From a virus: a stretch of DNA of 47,889 nucleotides. Position 1 is the stretch's first letter. The number at the start of each line of letters is the position of its first letter. Location: positions 1 to 47,889 of the IMG/VR virus record IMGVR_UViG_3300046535_000420; one strand, 5' to 3'. Below the pieces are notes generated by a model that worked only from the letters and a program-made list of their open reading frames with translations, was not told where the DNA came from and made no database searches. The position numbers were made by a program, and so were the translations under genes. This document shows positions 1 to 8,680 of this stretch, one piece after another.

Positions 1-127
1 GCAAGCGTTCGGGGTCATGGATCAACCGCTTGTGCCAGGCGACTACCTCCTTCTTGAGTTTCTTTTCGTTGGGGATAGGGCCGAAGGACTGGGCCAGGCC
101 GGAGAGCGGGTTACCATCTTTCACCCG
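1..127. repeat. Exact terminal repeat, left copy (circular-contig overlap)
   Basis: Bases 1-127 are identical to 47763-47889. The primase reading frame continues without interruption across the join, so the two ends are the same locus. A length of 127 is a common assembler k-mer size, which makes an assembly overlap of a circular or circularly permuted genome more likely than a physical direct terminal repeat. The unique genome length is then 47,762 bp. Confidence 0.95.
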
Positions 128-349
128 TCCCTCCAGCCCAACCCATAGGTCCTCCGCGTCGACCAAGTGACGCACGCTACCGCCACCGCACCCACCGTGG
201 CAGAACCAAACCTCCATCTCTACATTCAAGCTGGCACTGCGCCGCGTGTCGTTGTGCAATGGGCAGAACATTTCTACCTCACCACGGACGTCGGGCACTG
301 CGCCTGCCATGTAGGGCTTGAGCTTGGTCATCACTTGGTCGGGGAGCAT
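1..349 (-). CDS. DNA primase, N-terminal part (gene crosses the contig join)
   Basis: This is the 5' end of the primase; the rest lies at 47176-47889. Joined, the protein has 311 residues. The start is an ATG in a TAATG overlap with the upstream DUF5659 gene, with an AGAGGA Shine-Dalgarno-like stretch about 8 bases before it. The N-terminus has a CHC2-type zinc site: C29 and H32 in CPLHND, then C50 and C54 in FCHGGCGGG. In this family the zinc domain reads template DNA for primer initiation. The second cysteine pair is spaced by three residues rather than the usual two. Bases 1-127 repeat the right end. The helicase is a separate protein (36563-37759), so this is not a T7-type primase-helicase fusion. 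Confidence 0.88.
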   Translation of the reverse strand, partial: MLPDQVMTKLKPYMAGAVPDVRGEVEMFCPLHNDTRRSASLNVEMEVWFCHGGCGGGSVRHLVDAEDLWVGLEGRVKDGNPLSGLAQSFGPIPNEKKLKKEVVAWHKRLIHDPERL

Positions 350-609
350 TAGCTGGTCCTCTTCTTCACACCCAAGAAGTCCAGCAGCTTGCTCCGTGTG
401 TTGGACAAGACGTTGTGGAAGTCCCTCGGTTCCACAGTGGTCTTGCCCTGGTTGTATTCCATGACGAGATTCTTCAACTCGTCGGTACTCTCGAACCGCC
501 AGCCCCCGATGGGGTAGCCGCGTCCGGTCTCTCCTTTCTTAAACATCTCTGCCTTGTGCCCCTTGAGAATCAGGAACGACGCCAAGGTCAGGTCTGTAAT
601 GGAGAACAT
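349..609 (-). CDS. DUF5659-like small protein
   Basis: This 86-residue protein has the look of the DUF5659 family: a TDLTLASFLILKGHK opening, an aromatic strand (GWRFESTDELKNLV) and a C-terminal helix. The family's function is unknown to me, though such proteins often sit beside phage replication genes. I chose the ATG at 609 because GAGAAAG lies about 8 bases upstream, it avoids overlap with the SSB-like gene, and the domain begins right after it. The frame is open further upstream, with ATGs at 660 and 702 that would overlap the preceding gene. The stop overlaps the primase start by one base, which suggests coupled translation. Confidence 0.75.
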   Translation of the reverse strand: MFSITDLTLASFLILKGHKAEMFKKGETGRGYPIGGWRFESTDELKNLVMEYNQGKTTVEPRDFHNVLSNTRSKLLDFLGVKKRTS

Positions 610-637
610 GATGGTGTCTTTCTCGGTTGTCCCTTTG

Positions 638-1519
<882 letters not shown>

Positions 1520-2326
1520 TTAGTTACTCCTTCTTTTGTTTGTACGTTTGCGCCTGCCGCTGCGCGGGCTGGTCTTGCCCTCAATAGCTGCGGTCAGCTT
1601 GGCCATCGTCGGACTGACGAGGCCCCTCTTGCCGGATTTGAGTTCCGGGAAGCATTGGTACTGGTCCTTGCCGTAGATGCCTTCTGCCTGTGAGAAGAGA
1701 CACTGTGCCGGGGGCTTGCCCTTACGGTGCTTGGTTTCCAGGTACAGAACCATATTCATGTACCCGCTAATCTTGGGGATCATGTTTTTGCCCTGTATCC
1801 AGGGTGCCCACACGTCCTCGTCCTGCACCGGGTCATACCACTCGAACGGGTGCGCGGTCATGCCGAAGTGGAATTTGCCTTCCTCGGCCAACGCCTGCAT
1901 CTCCCTGACGAACTTGGCGACCCGATCCATGTTGGTTCGGTACTCACCTTTGTCTGGGCCGTGCTCCACTACCATCAGCCCACCTTTTTCAATGGCTCGT
2001 TCTGGCTTGCGTGCGATCGCGTCGTCCAACACATCTGCCAAGCCATAGTCCTGAAAGAGGGATAGGCTGTCAAGCCAAACCCAGTCGTAGAGCTTCCAGC
2101 CCTCGGTCATGACGTAGTGCTCGGCCTCAAACATCTGCTCCCAGTTTTCCACAACGATCTCTTCGCAGTCGTTGTCGAAGTCAACCGAGTCCACGTGGTC
2201 TGAGGGTGGCCTGATGATCAACGTCTTCTTGCCACCAGCGATCAGCCGCGTCTTCCCGGCACCCGGCACCGCAAAGATGATGACGGATGCCTTTCCTTGT
2301 CTCGTATTTAGCTTACGCGGTTTCAC
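1520..2326 (-). CDS. Sak4-like AAA ATPase (RecA-fold recombination protein)
   Basis: This 268-residue protein has a P-loop at residues 18-26 (FAVPGAGKT, Lys25) and a YDWVWLDSLS strand matching Walker B. It fits the AAA_24 / Sak4 group of phage RecA-like single-strand annealing and recombination ATPases, which act with an SSB. The adjacent gene downstream is the DUF669 SSB-like protein, which supports that role. The C-terminal 20 residues are strongly basic (PRSGRRKRTNKRR) and could contact DNA. The GTG start has AAGGAG 8 bases upstream. Its first 14 bases overlap a short open frame that ends at 2313. Confidence 0.82.
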   Translation of the reverse strand: MKPRKLNTRQGKASVIIFAVPGAGKTRLIAGGKKTLIIRPPSDHVDSVDFDNDCEEIVVENWEQMFEAEHYVMTEGWKLYDWVWLDSLSLFQDYGLADVLDDAIARKPERAIEKGGLMVVEHGPDKGEYRTNMDRVAKFVREMQALAEEGKFHFGMTAHPFEWYDPVQDEDVWAPWIQGKNMIPKISGYMNMVLYLETKHRKGKPPAQCLFSQAEGIYGKDQYQCFPELKSGKRGLVSPTMAKLTAAIEGKTSPRSGRRKRTNKRRSN

Positions 2327-2432
2327 ACTGTTTCTCCTTGTCGGTTATGCGGCACAGCCACGACGCGTCACCCTTACACACCTTGGCCGCACAAGGCAGC
2401 CCGTGTGGGGTAAGACACGCAAATTGCAGGGT
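2313..2432 (-). other. Open Cys-rich frame directly after a TAG: possible readthrough extension or unstarted small gene
   Basis: In the same frame as the 41-residue gene above, 39 sense codons follow its TAG before a TAA that overlaps the Sak4-like start. The reading is protein-like, with five Cys and a charged end (LPCAAKVCKGDASWLC, then ITDKEKQ), and it resembles zinc-binding phage mini-proteins. There is no ATG or TTG in frame. A GTG would give only about 22 residues, and a CTG sits just after the TAG without a clear ribosome site. It could be a TAG-readthrough tail, a gene with an unusual start, or chance. Confidence 0.3.
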
Positions 2433-2558
2433 CTACTTGGCGCGGCGAGCCTTGCACTGGGCACACGTGCAAGGGTGCTGCCCTTTCCATTTGCCCTCGG
2501 CGTCAAGGTATTTACGAAAGTGGTCTGTCGGTTTGCTGTGATCGTAGTGGTTCGTCAT
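2433..2558 (-). CDS. 41-residue Cys-rich small protein
   Basis: The ATG at 2558 lies in an ATGA overlap with the stop of the preceding 86-residue gene, which fixes the start; the open frame upstream of it is a shadow. The C-terminus holds HPCTCAQCKARR, a knuckle of three Cys and a His within about ten residues that could bind zinc. I do not recognise a family. The frame stays open after the TAG for 39 codons (see the separate entry). Confidence 0.6.
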   Translation of the reverse strand: MTNHYDHSKPTDHFRKYLDAEGKWKGQHPCTCAQCKARRAK

Positions 2559-2815
2559 ATCAGTTTCTTCACTTCTTTTTCGCTGAGGGGTTTGATGATG
2601 CCGTCTTCCCCGATCAGGTAGTAAGCCCAACCGTTGTCGTGACGGTCCTTGAGTTGCTGTGGTGCCACGTTGTCGCGCATCCGCACGGCACATAGAGCAA
2701 CCGTGTTGTCACCTGTGAGTTTCAGAGTCAGCTCTGTCCGGCGACCGTAGGTGGACACGGCTGCCATGGAGTACAACTGTTTGCGCTTCAGCTTGGCTGT
2801 TGCTGCCCTGCTCAT
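2555..2815 (-). CDS. Hypothetical protein, 86 residues
   Basis: Both ends are ATGA overlaps with neighbours, which supports coding. The N-terminus is basic (RAATAKLKRKQ), followed by beta-rich sequence (TELTLKLTGDNTVALCAVRM) and a charged C-terminal helix. No family is recognised. It sits between the Cas4/AddB-like nuclease and the Sak4/SSB genes, so a role in early replication or recombination is possible but not shown. Confidence 0.65.
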   Translation of the reverse strand: MSRAATAKLKRKQLYSMAAVSTYGRRTELTLKLTGDNTVALCAVRMRDNVAPQQLKDRHDNGWAYYLIGEDGIIKPLSEKEVKKLI

Positions 2816-3003
2816 AGGGTTCCCGCTTCCGCGTCGGCTTGCAGTGTGTCGAGATCCGCGCTAAGAGGCTTCTCAGAAACCTCCACAACACGTGCGCCAC
2901 CTAACAGGCCATCGGTTATGCCGTTGAGTGTTTGTTGTACCCAGTCAGAATCGTTGTCTTTGTGAGGATCATCGATCTTAACCACAAACGTTCTTATACT
3001 CAT
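2812..3003 (-). CDS. Hypothetical protein, 63 residues
   Basis: The ATG starts immediately after the nuclease stop codon, and the end overlaps the next gene by ATGA. The sequence begins MSIRTFVVKIDDPHKDN and includes GITDGLLGGARVVEVSEK, consistent with a small alpha/beta fold. No family is recognised. Confidence 0.62.
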   Translation of the reverse strand: MSIRTFVVKIDDPHKDNDSDWVQQTLNGITDGLLGGARVVEVSEKPLSADLDTLQADAEAGTL

Positions 3004-4299
3004 TTAACTTCCCTTCCCTTCTTCCACGATCTCGTGGGCGTCGTATGGATTCCAATCGGTCATCGTTAGGTCTCTGGCTTCCTCCCAGTCTTGTCCGCTC
3101 TCATCTATCTCACACAAGTCGCGGACCGAACACGCTTTGCACTGGAGGCTTGGGTAGCCACTGCCAGGTGTCTTGCGGTATGGCATCAGCCCCGCCTTGA
3201 CAGCAGTCATCTCTAGGAACTCCTCTACGACACGTGCCCGTGCATTGTCGCGGTCTGCCTGCCCCCGGTACACGATCTCACGGTGGAACCGTTTGGCGGG
3301 TTGGTCTTTGCTTACCTCCCCCAGAGCCAGGGCTGCGTCCCCTAGGTTGGCAATGAGATCATCGAGCACTACGTTGCCGTTTTTGCCTGTGCCCGCCTTA
3401 GGCAGCGGCACGTTCTCCTCCTCGTAGTAGGCCATGATCGCATCCTTCTTGGGCTTGTTCAGAGCGTAGCCACTGTCGTTGACGGGGCGGTCGTCACGCT
3501 TACTCTTTTTCAGAAACGTGTACAACATGCCGTCAAGCGCCTCGATCACCCGAGGCTTCATGATGCGCTGACCAATCAGGTAGTCCACACCGAACGTCCA
3601 GTACGCAGTGGCCTGCTCGTCCAGCACACCCTTAGCTTCACCCTCTTTCACTGCGTCGCCGCTAGTGGTCTTGTAGTCGTTGATGCGCACACGCCCACTG
3701 CTACGGTCTTTCCAGACCCCGTCCATCGTGCCGACGTACCAGAACAGCGGCACCTTGCCTGCTACCTGAGATTCGGTTAGCTTGCCTGCCTCCATCAGTG
3801 CGCCGACCAGAATGTTTTGCAAGGCGGGCACAGCCTTGTCCTGTGGCATGTACACGGGCACTGCGAACTTCATCTCGCTGGCCAGTACCTCCCACTGCTC
3901 GTCACGCCCGTACTTGTCTATGTAGCCCTCCAACATATCTAGGCCGAGCTCTAGAGCGTCGGTCCACTCTTCGTCGGCGAACATGCCCCACTCGTCCTCA
4001 TTCTTTTTCAGGTCGGCGGCGTACAGCTTCTCGAACGTCTGTGCAGGGTGCGGGCCACGCTTGAGGCCAACCGGGTAGCGAACCTCCAGCGCCTCGTGAA
4101 TCAAGCTGCCGAATCGTAGGGCAGGATGCTCTTGGATTGCCTTGAGCCCTTCCCCATAGATGCGGCCCCACTGCCAGCGACAGCGGTTGAACGTACTGCG
4201 CTCGCTGGTACGCATGAGTAAGGCCCCATTGGGCGGCTTGCCCAACAGGGGTTTCACTTTGCGCACCTTGCCTTTTCTTTTGGCTTTGGTAGGTGTCAT
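3004..4299 (-). CDS. PD-(D/E)XK exonuclease, Cas4/AddB-like with probable Fe-S cluster
   Basis: This 431-residue protein carries the restriction-like nuclease core. His68 is in GSLIHEAL, Asp193 in GTMDGVW, and Asp208 and Lys210 in INDYKTT, giving the usual metal-binding and catalytic set. Cys40 (FNRC) together with Cys387, Cys390 and Cys396 (CKACSVRDLC) matches the split four-cysteine iron-sulfur cluster of Cas4 and AddB nucleases. In phages such enzymes resect DNA ends for recombination-dependent replication, which fits the Sak4 and SSB-like genes just downstream. The start overlaps the DUF7352 stop by ATGA. The first 20 residues are very basic. Confidence 0.85.
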   Translation of the reverse strand: MTPTKAKRKGKVRKVKPLLGKPPNGALLMRTSERSTFNRCRWQWGRIYGEGLKAIQEHPALRFGSLIHEALEVRYPVGLKRGPHPAQTFEKLYAADLKKNEDEWGMFADEEWTDALELGLDMLEGYIDKYGRDEQWEVLASEMKFAVPVYMPQDKAVPALQNILVGALMEAGKLTESQVAGKVPLFWYVGTMDGVWKDRSSGRVRINDYKTTSGDAVKEGEAKGVLDEQATAYWTFGVDYLIGQRIMKPRVIEALDGMLYTFLKKSKRDDRPVNDSGYALNKPKKDAIMAYYEEENVPLPKAGTGKNGNVVLDDLIANLGDAALALGEVSKDQPAKRFHREIVYRGQADRDNARARVVEEFLEMTAVKAGLMPYRKTPGSGYPSLQCKACSVRDLCEIDESGQDWEEARDLTMTDWNPYDAHEIVEEGKGS

Positions 4300-4712
4300 G
4301 ATTTTTTCGAACCGCCTTTGCCTTTGCCCTGCGGCTTCGGCTCCTCTTTGACAGGCTCCTCCTCTTTATCCTCCTCCTGCTCCTCCTCCGGCTGACCGAG
4401 CATTTCAAGCTCGGGCATATGCGGCAGGTCATCCACGTGTCCGAACACATGAATGACAATGCGCCCGCCACGTGTGCGAACCGTTGCCATGTAGTAGTGC
4501 TCATCATCGACCGGCTCGCCCGTAGGTATCGCCATCAGCTCCCGAGTGATGAACTCCGACTCGGGATCTACGAGTGCCCAGAACGCAAGGGCCTCGCCGC
4601 GCTCTGCCGGGTCTGCCACGTGTACAATCTCATGGTCTTCGGGCAGTTCCAGTTCCAGCGGTAGGTGGCTCTCCTCCGGGATGCGGACTACGTACTTGTG
4701 AATTTGTTTCAT
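4296..4712 (-). CDS. DUF7352-like protein with charged C-terminal tail
   Basis: The 138-residue protein has an N-terminal domain of about 95 residues (HKYVVRIPEES, LAFWALVDPESE, a TGEPVDDEHYYMATV turn, IVIHVFGHVDD) that resembles DUF7352, a phage family of unknown role. A long acidic tract (EEEQEEDKEEE) and then a basic Lys/Gly end follow. The ATG has GAGAGGA 5-8 bases upstream. The stop is coupled by ATGA to the nuclease, so the two are probably made together. Confidence 0.72.
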   Translation of the reverse strand: MKQIHKYVVRIPEESHLPLELELPEDHEIVHVADPAERGEALAFWALVDPESEFITRELMAIPTGEPVDDEHYYMATVRTRGGRIVIHVFGHVDDLPHMPELEMLGQPEEEQEEDKEEEPVKEEPKPQGKGKGGSKKS

Positions 4713-4781
4713 GGGTTCCTCTCGGTTGAACTGCTTGGCTGGCTTGCTTATGGGTCTTGCTGTGGAGCGTTGTAAGGCGTT
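4713..4781. other. Short intergenic leader
   Basis: This 69-base gap holds the ribosome site for the DUF7352 gene and no other convincing signal. I see no gene, clear promoter or stable hairpin here. Confidence 0.5.
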
Positions 4782-4964
4782 TTAAGGGCCTGCGTGGTGA
4801 CGGGGGTTGGCCAGCCCCTTGGTTTTGCTGGCAAGGGCGGCAGCAGCCCGCGCAGCGCGGCTGGCACCGGACACGGTTATGGTCACCGCAAGCAGGTTGC
4901 TGGGCCTAGGCAGCAGGCGACGGCGCAGGCCATGTGTATGTGCGCGTCTAGCCCGGTTGCTCAT
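4782..4964 (-). CDS. Hypothetical basic protein, 60 residues
   Basis: The ATG at 4964 is in an ATGA overlap with the stop of the upstream gene, which is the main support. The product is rich in Arg and Ala (RRAHTHGLRRRLL, SGASRAARAAAALAS), with one mildly hydrophobic stretch. No family is recognised. It could also be a chance frame, since GC-rich DNA yields such sequences. Confidence 0.5.
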   Translation of the reverse strand: MSNRARRAHTHGLRRRLLPRPSNLLAVTITVSGASRAARAAAALASKTKGLANPRHHAGP

Positions 4965-5230
4965 GAGTTCAAGGTCTCCGTCTCTACCCAACCTCGGCCT
5001 TGGTACTGGAACCTGGCTGCCGCCCACTCATCCTTACCTCGATTGGCAAATACGATGACAGCGTATGTCCAGTCCTCTGCGATGAACTTTGTATTGACAA
5101 CGCTAGGCTCCGGCAACGTATAGACCCTGTCTCCGTCATCGACATCGAACCCTTGTTTAGTTAGCCACTCATCAATCGTCTTGACGACACTGTTGCACTT
5201 GGCCTGCTTCTCTTCCATGTAAATGTTCAT
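4961..5230 (-). CDS. Hypothetical protein, 89 residues
   Basis: It is coupled by ATGA to both the SNF2-like helicase before it and the 60-residue gene after it. It has an N-terminal helix (KCNSVVKTIDEWLTKQ) and then a beta-rich part (RVYTLPEP, WTYAVIVFANRG, AARFQYQGRGWVETE). No family is recognised; tight coupling to the helicase suggests a replication-linked role. Confidence 0.68.
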   Translation of the reverse strand: MNIYMEEKQAKCNSVVKTIDEWLTKQGFDVDDGDRVYTLPEPSVVNTKFIAEDWTYAVIVFANRGKDEWAAARFQYQGRGWVETETLNS

Positions 5231-7266
5231 GCGGCTACCGCCTCCTCCTCGGCTTCTTCGGCGCGGGCTTCCTGCATCTGCCTGACCAGGTCGAGGATCG
5301 TTTTGTTGTTCAGGTCCTTGTCAATGTTTACTTGCTGAATGTATTCCTCGATGCTCTCCTTGGTCCGGTAGATGTAAATGCGAAGCTCGTCCTTGGCTTC
5401 TGTGAGCTCGTCGCCTCGGTGTGCCCTGTCCTCGGCCTGCTCCAAGTCGTCGGGCACCCAAGTCTCGTCCATCATGTGAACACTGTTAGCCCGCGACAGG
5501 TTGAGGGCAGTGCTGCCAGCCCTCGTGCCAACCACAAGCACACGCGGCGGACCATCCTTCAATAGTTTCAGCATCACCTTGCTTGGTCGTTTGATGTCGC
5601 GAAGGAACTCCACGCTCTGGGTCTGGAACGCCTTGGCCGCAGCTTTGCGGTCACGGTCGCGGGTCTTGCCCACACCCATGAGCATGGCAACCGGAACCTT
5701 GTGCTTGTCGCACAGGGCCTTGGCCGCTTCCACCGTTGCATTGTGTTGGCTGAAGATCAGAGCACACTCCGGCGGGTCATCGTCGTCGCGACCAGCAACG
5801 ATTACGTTCTCCTCGCGGAGTTTCTCCTCCAGGTGATGGAATTTGCCACCGTCCAGCGTGGTCTCCACCTTGATCTCCGGCATGTTGTTGACTTCACGTC
5901 CAGTGAAGCGCACGTTACAAAACGCAGCCGCGAATTGTTTGAGCCGCGTGTACTCGGCGAGAACGTTGGGTGCCGACAGCCTGCCTTCTTCCTCGGCCCC
6001 TTCTATGCGGAGCTCGGCCTCGGCAGCGAAGGCGTGGTACTGAGCTTTCTGTTTCGGTGTCATGTGGCACCACACCGCAATCTGGTTCTTGGGTGGTAGC
6101 CCCGGCAGTACCTCAGCCTTGGTACGGCGGATTAGGTATGGCTTTAGGTGATCGTAGAACTCCTCCTCGCGCCCATCGATCAGGCCCTCGATCTTTTTGC
6201 CGTGGCCGTTATCGCTGATCTCCAACCACTGCCGCGCCCATGACCAGCGTGCTGAGAACTTCTCAGGGTGTACAAAGTGCAGTGCGCCCCAGAGCTTGAT
6301 CGGCTTGCCGCCCATCGGCGTGCCACTGGCGCACCCACGCATCGCGGGCTGCGTTGCCTGAGCTACCTCGTTGGCCCCGGCGTAGAACTGCGTGGCCGGG
6401 TTGCCTAGGCCAGCCAAATGGAACTCGTCCACTTGGAAACTGTCCCATTCTATTTCTGCAAGTTCAGGGAACAGAAGCTCTTCCTCGTAGTCATTGTCGA
6501 TCGGCGCGTAGAACTGGTCCTTGGCCATGCGCTCACGGGCCTCGTCGGTCAACTCCTTCTTCATACGCAGCATCTCGGGGTTGACCACCAGCCAAAAGGC
6601 ATAGCCCTCGTCGGCCAGTTCTTTGGCTTCCCGTAGCGCCGCCTTGCGTGACCGTGTGGTTGTACCAGTGAGTATGGTGGGCTCGTCGTAACCTGCCCGC
6701 GCATACATATCTGTGATTTCTTTTTCCCACACATCTTCCAGACTGATGAGCGGTGCGCTGACCAGGTGCATACCCCACTCCAACTCAGCCTCAAAGATGG
6801 CACCGATAATCTCAGCCGTCTTGCCGCTGCCCGGTTTGTTGGCGTTGATGTACCGGCCTTCCGCCATGAATGCTATGTCGGCCCGCTGGTACGGCCGCAG
6901 CGTAAAGCCGTCGCCGGCGAGTAGGCCCTTGGGCACGTTGGCTAGCTCGGCGTCGTTGGCCTGGCTACGGCCACGTAGCCGCTCCTCTACCTGAACCTCC
7001 TTCTTGCCCCACTTGCGTAGCTTAGGTCCAATGCTGAGCTCGTCCTTGAACTGCTCACGCAACCTGCGCATGACAGTAAGGTCCTTGTCAAGCCGCCATG
7101 CCGGACCCTCGGGTTTCTCTTTCCCTACAAACCTACGGCCGGGTACGCGCTTGACTTTGACGATATAACTCGGGTCGTAGTCAAACCGAACAAGGACGGT
7201 CTTCCCGTCCTTGCTCAGCTCAGCTTGCACCTTGGTTGTTTCAGCGGCGTCGAACGGGGTGGGCAT
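5227..7266 (-). CDS. SNF2/DEAD-like helicase with HARP-like N-terminal domain
   Basis: This 679-residue superfamily-2 ATPase has a Walker A NKPGSGKT at about 143-150, a DExH box (DEFH) at about 280-283, an ASGTPMGG motif III, and a C-terminal lobe with LIFSQHNATVEAA, VVGTRAGSTALNL and the arginine-finger motif QAEDRAHR. The first 75 residues (VRFDYDPSYIVKVKRVPGRRF, WRLDKDL) resemble the HARP/SMARCAL1-type DNA-structure-binding module. Such enzymes anneal strands or remodel forks. The ATG at 7266 is in a TAATG overlap with the DUF6011 gene and has GGAG 6 bases upstream. Start codons further upstream in the frame would overlap that gene and are not preferred. Confidence 0.86.
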   Translation of the reverse strand: MPTPFDAAETTKVQAELSKDGKTVLVRFDYDPSYIVKVKRVPGRRFVGKEKPEGPAWRLDKDLTVMRRLREQFKDELSIGPKLRKWGKKEVQVEERLRGRSQANDAELANVPKGLLAGDGFTLRPYQRADIAFMAEGRYINANKPGSGKTAEIIGAIFEAELEWGMHLVSAPLISLEDVWEKEITDMYARAGYDEPTILTGTTTRSRKAALREAKELADEGYAFWLVVNPEMLRMKKELTDEARERMAKDQFYAPIDNDYEEELLFPELAEIEWDSFQVDEFHLAGLGNPATQFYAGANEVAQATQPAMRGCASGTPMGGKPIKLWGALHFVHPEKFSARWSWARQWLEISDNGHGKKIEGLIDGREEEFYDHLKPYLIRRTKAEVLPGLPPKNQIAVWCHMTPKQKAQYHAFAAEAELRIEGAEEEGRLSAPNVLAEYTRLKQFAAAFCNVRFTGREVNNMPEIKVETTLDGGKFHHLEEKLREENVIVAGRDDDDPPECALIFSQHNATVEAAKALCDKHKVPVAMLMGVGKTRDRDRKAAAKAFQTQSVEFLRDIKRPSKVMLKLLKDGPPRVLVVGTRAGSTALNLSRANSVHMMDETWVPDDLEQAEDRAHRGDELTEAKDELRIYIYRTKESIEEYIQQVNIDKDLNNKTILDLVRQMQEARAEEAEEEAVAA

Positions 7267-7874
7267 TAAAAGCTCCATCCACTGTTGCCAGCACACACCG
7301 GACCGATGCCCCGCTCGATGCTGTCGGGGTTGGTGAGTGTGCGCCCGCACATACCGCAGCGCCCTATCTCCTTGCCGAACCGCTTGGCAGCCGCCTCGGG
7401 ACCGTCCTCCGCGATCTTACCGAGTATGGTGGCCGTGTTCTTGAACGACACACGCTTCCACTCCAGTTCGCCACCGTGCGGGCCACCGAGTCCGAGCTTC
7501 ACAAACGTGTAGCCCTTCCATTTGCCCTCGGTCGGCTTGTCCACCCGGTAGAAGTCGGTGGTCCCGTCCTCGCCTGTAACGGCATACCGGCCACCGGGCA
7601 CCTTGCTTGCCAGCACCTTGAAGTCGCCGTCGGTTGCACCGCCTTTGCGCGGTAGCTTCTTCAGCGCCTCTATCCACTCGCTGGCCTCCGCTTGCGTCAT
7701 GGTGCGCGGACGCTGGCGAAGTTCACACAGGTAGCGGTCAAGCTCCGCAGGCGTCATGTCCTCGGTGCGTGCGGCAAACAAGTTGCTTGCCGTCAGGTCG
7801 CGCTCGTCTATGAGATTCTTGATGTACTGGACAGTCCGCTCGGTGGCGGGGCGGTCAGTGGTCGTTGCGTTCAT
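7266..7874 (-). CDS. DUF6011 zinc-finger protein
   Basis: This 202-residue protein ends in a DUF6011-type zinc site: CGMCGRTLTNPDSIERGIGP followed by VCA. It has a helical N-terminal half (TVQYIKNLIDER, AELDRYLCELRQ) and a central beta-rich part (FKVLASKVPGGRYAV, DFYRVDKPTEGKWKGYTFV). Proteins of this layout are common in actinobacteriophage genomes and their role is unknown. The ATG at 7874 has AAAGGAG 9 bases upstream; the open frame beyond it lacks such a site. The stop overlaps the helicase start by one base. Confidence 0.78.
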   Translation of the reverse strand: MNATTTDRPATERTVQYIKNLIDERDLTASNLFAARTEDMTPAELDRYLCELRQRPRTMTQAEASEWIEALKKLPRKGGATDGDFKVLASKVPGGRYAVTGEDGTTDFYRVDKPTEGKWKGYTFVKLGLGGPHGGELEWKRVSFKNTATILGKIAEDGPEAAAKRFGKEIGRCGMCGRTLTNPDSIERGIGPVCAGNSGWSF

Positions 7875-7972
7875 GTTGGTAAACTCCTTTCGCCGCAGTG
7901 GGCGAGTTTTTGGCTTGGCAGGGCCAATGCTACCGGATGCGGCGGCTGCCTGCGTGCCCGGCCAGCGCCCAT
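7871..7972 (-). CDS. Possible 33-residue small protein
   Basis: The ATG at 7972 follows AGGAG by about 10 bases, and the TGA overlaps the start of the DUF6011 gene as ATGA. The product is Arg/Pro-rich (RARRQPPHPVALALPSQ) and matches no family I know. Spacing and coupling favour a real gene, but it is short enough to be chance. Confidence 0.35.
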   Translation of the reverse strand: MGAGRARRQPPHPVALALPSQKLAHCGERSLPT

Positions 7973-8008
7973 GCCTGGCGCTCTCCTGAATTCCGCTTGC
8001 TAGAGCGG

Positions 8009-8404
8009 TTAGTTGTAGGGTGCCCGTTGTTCCCGGCGCTTGCCGTCGCAAGCTGGGCAGTGGCAGTTGATCGTCTTGTCGCAAACGTCAACTAGTGCAG
8101 CCTTCGTTCTCACGGCTGCCGCATGTAAGTTCACAATGGCAGCCTGGAGATCGGTCTCCCCAATGAGTTTTCTGTGTACGGGCGAAGTGATGCAAGTCGG
8201 GTCATCGCAGTCTGCCGAGCACTCCTCGGTCAAGTCTTCTAGACGATCGATGCCTTCAAACACCATTCTCATGCCTCGGACATATCCAGGTGCTCCGGGT
8301 GTGAACCCAAGTGCCACGGCCAACTGTTCCATCGGACCGTCGGAAGGCTGCGTCTCCCGATCAATCATCTCGGCGACTTCCTGGTGGGTCATGTCATCTT
8401 CCAT
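8009..8404 (-). CDS. Cys-rich hypothetical protein, 131 residues
   Basis: The ATG has AAAGGA about 8 bases upstream. The N-terminus is helical and acidic (MTHQEVAEMIDRE). Two cysteine groups follow (CSADCDDPTC, then CDKTINCHCPACDGK), suggesting one or two structural zinc sites. No family is recognised. It lies in the first part of the early region after the lysis genes, next to another zinc-ribbon protein. Confidence 0.66.
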   Translation of the reverse strand: MEDDMTHQEVAEMIDRETQPSDGPMEQLAVALGFTPGAPGYVRGMRMVFEGIDRLEDLTEECSADCDDPTCITSPVHRKLIGETDLQAAIVNLHAAAVRTKAALVDVCDKTINCHCPACDGKRREQRAPYN

Positions 8405-8405
8405 A

Positions 8406-8678
8406 TCATTTTCCTTTCGTTCCAGGTATCCGACCCGGAAATGGTTTAGACAACCCAGGTATCAAACTCACCTTGAAGCAGTAGGGACAAGGCCGGGTAG
8501 GAAACGTCGGCTTCTGGGCCTTGAACTGCTTTCGGTCAACAGTGAACTCACCCTTACAATCCTTCTTCGGACAGGCGAGGGTGCCATGCTTGGCGCTAAC
8601 CTTTACAACATTGAACTCTTTAAGTACAGGGGCCATGTAGTCTTCCGATCGGGGGTCGTCATCCCCAACAGGGTACAT
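8406..8678 (-). CDS. Zinc-ribbon protein, 90 residues
   Basis: CPKKDC and CPYC (about 34 residues apart) form a two-knuckle zinc ribbon, a fold used to bind nucleic acid or partner proteins. The ATG at 8678 follows AAGGTGGGGTC, whose G-run belongs to a set of four long G-runs. An alternative ATG at 8636 with GGAAG upstream would remove 14 residues. This is the first gene after the leader that separates the lysis and early regions. Confidence 0.68.
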   Translation of the reverse strand: MYPVGDDDPRSEDYMAPVLKEFNVVKVSAKHGTLACPKKDCKGEFTVDRKQFKAQKPTFPTRPCPYCFKVSLIPGLSKPFPGRIPGTKGK

Positions 8679-8680
8679 GA

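Noticed and set aside
7267-7350. Longer N-terminus for the SNF2-like helicase
   Set aside because: It would overlap the DUF6011 zinc site; the ATG at 7266 has GGAG and a TAATG junction.
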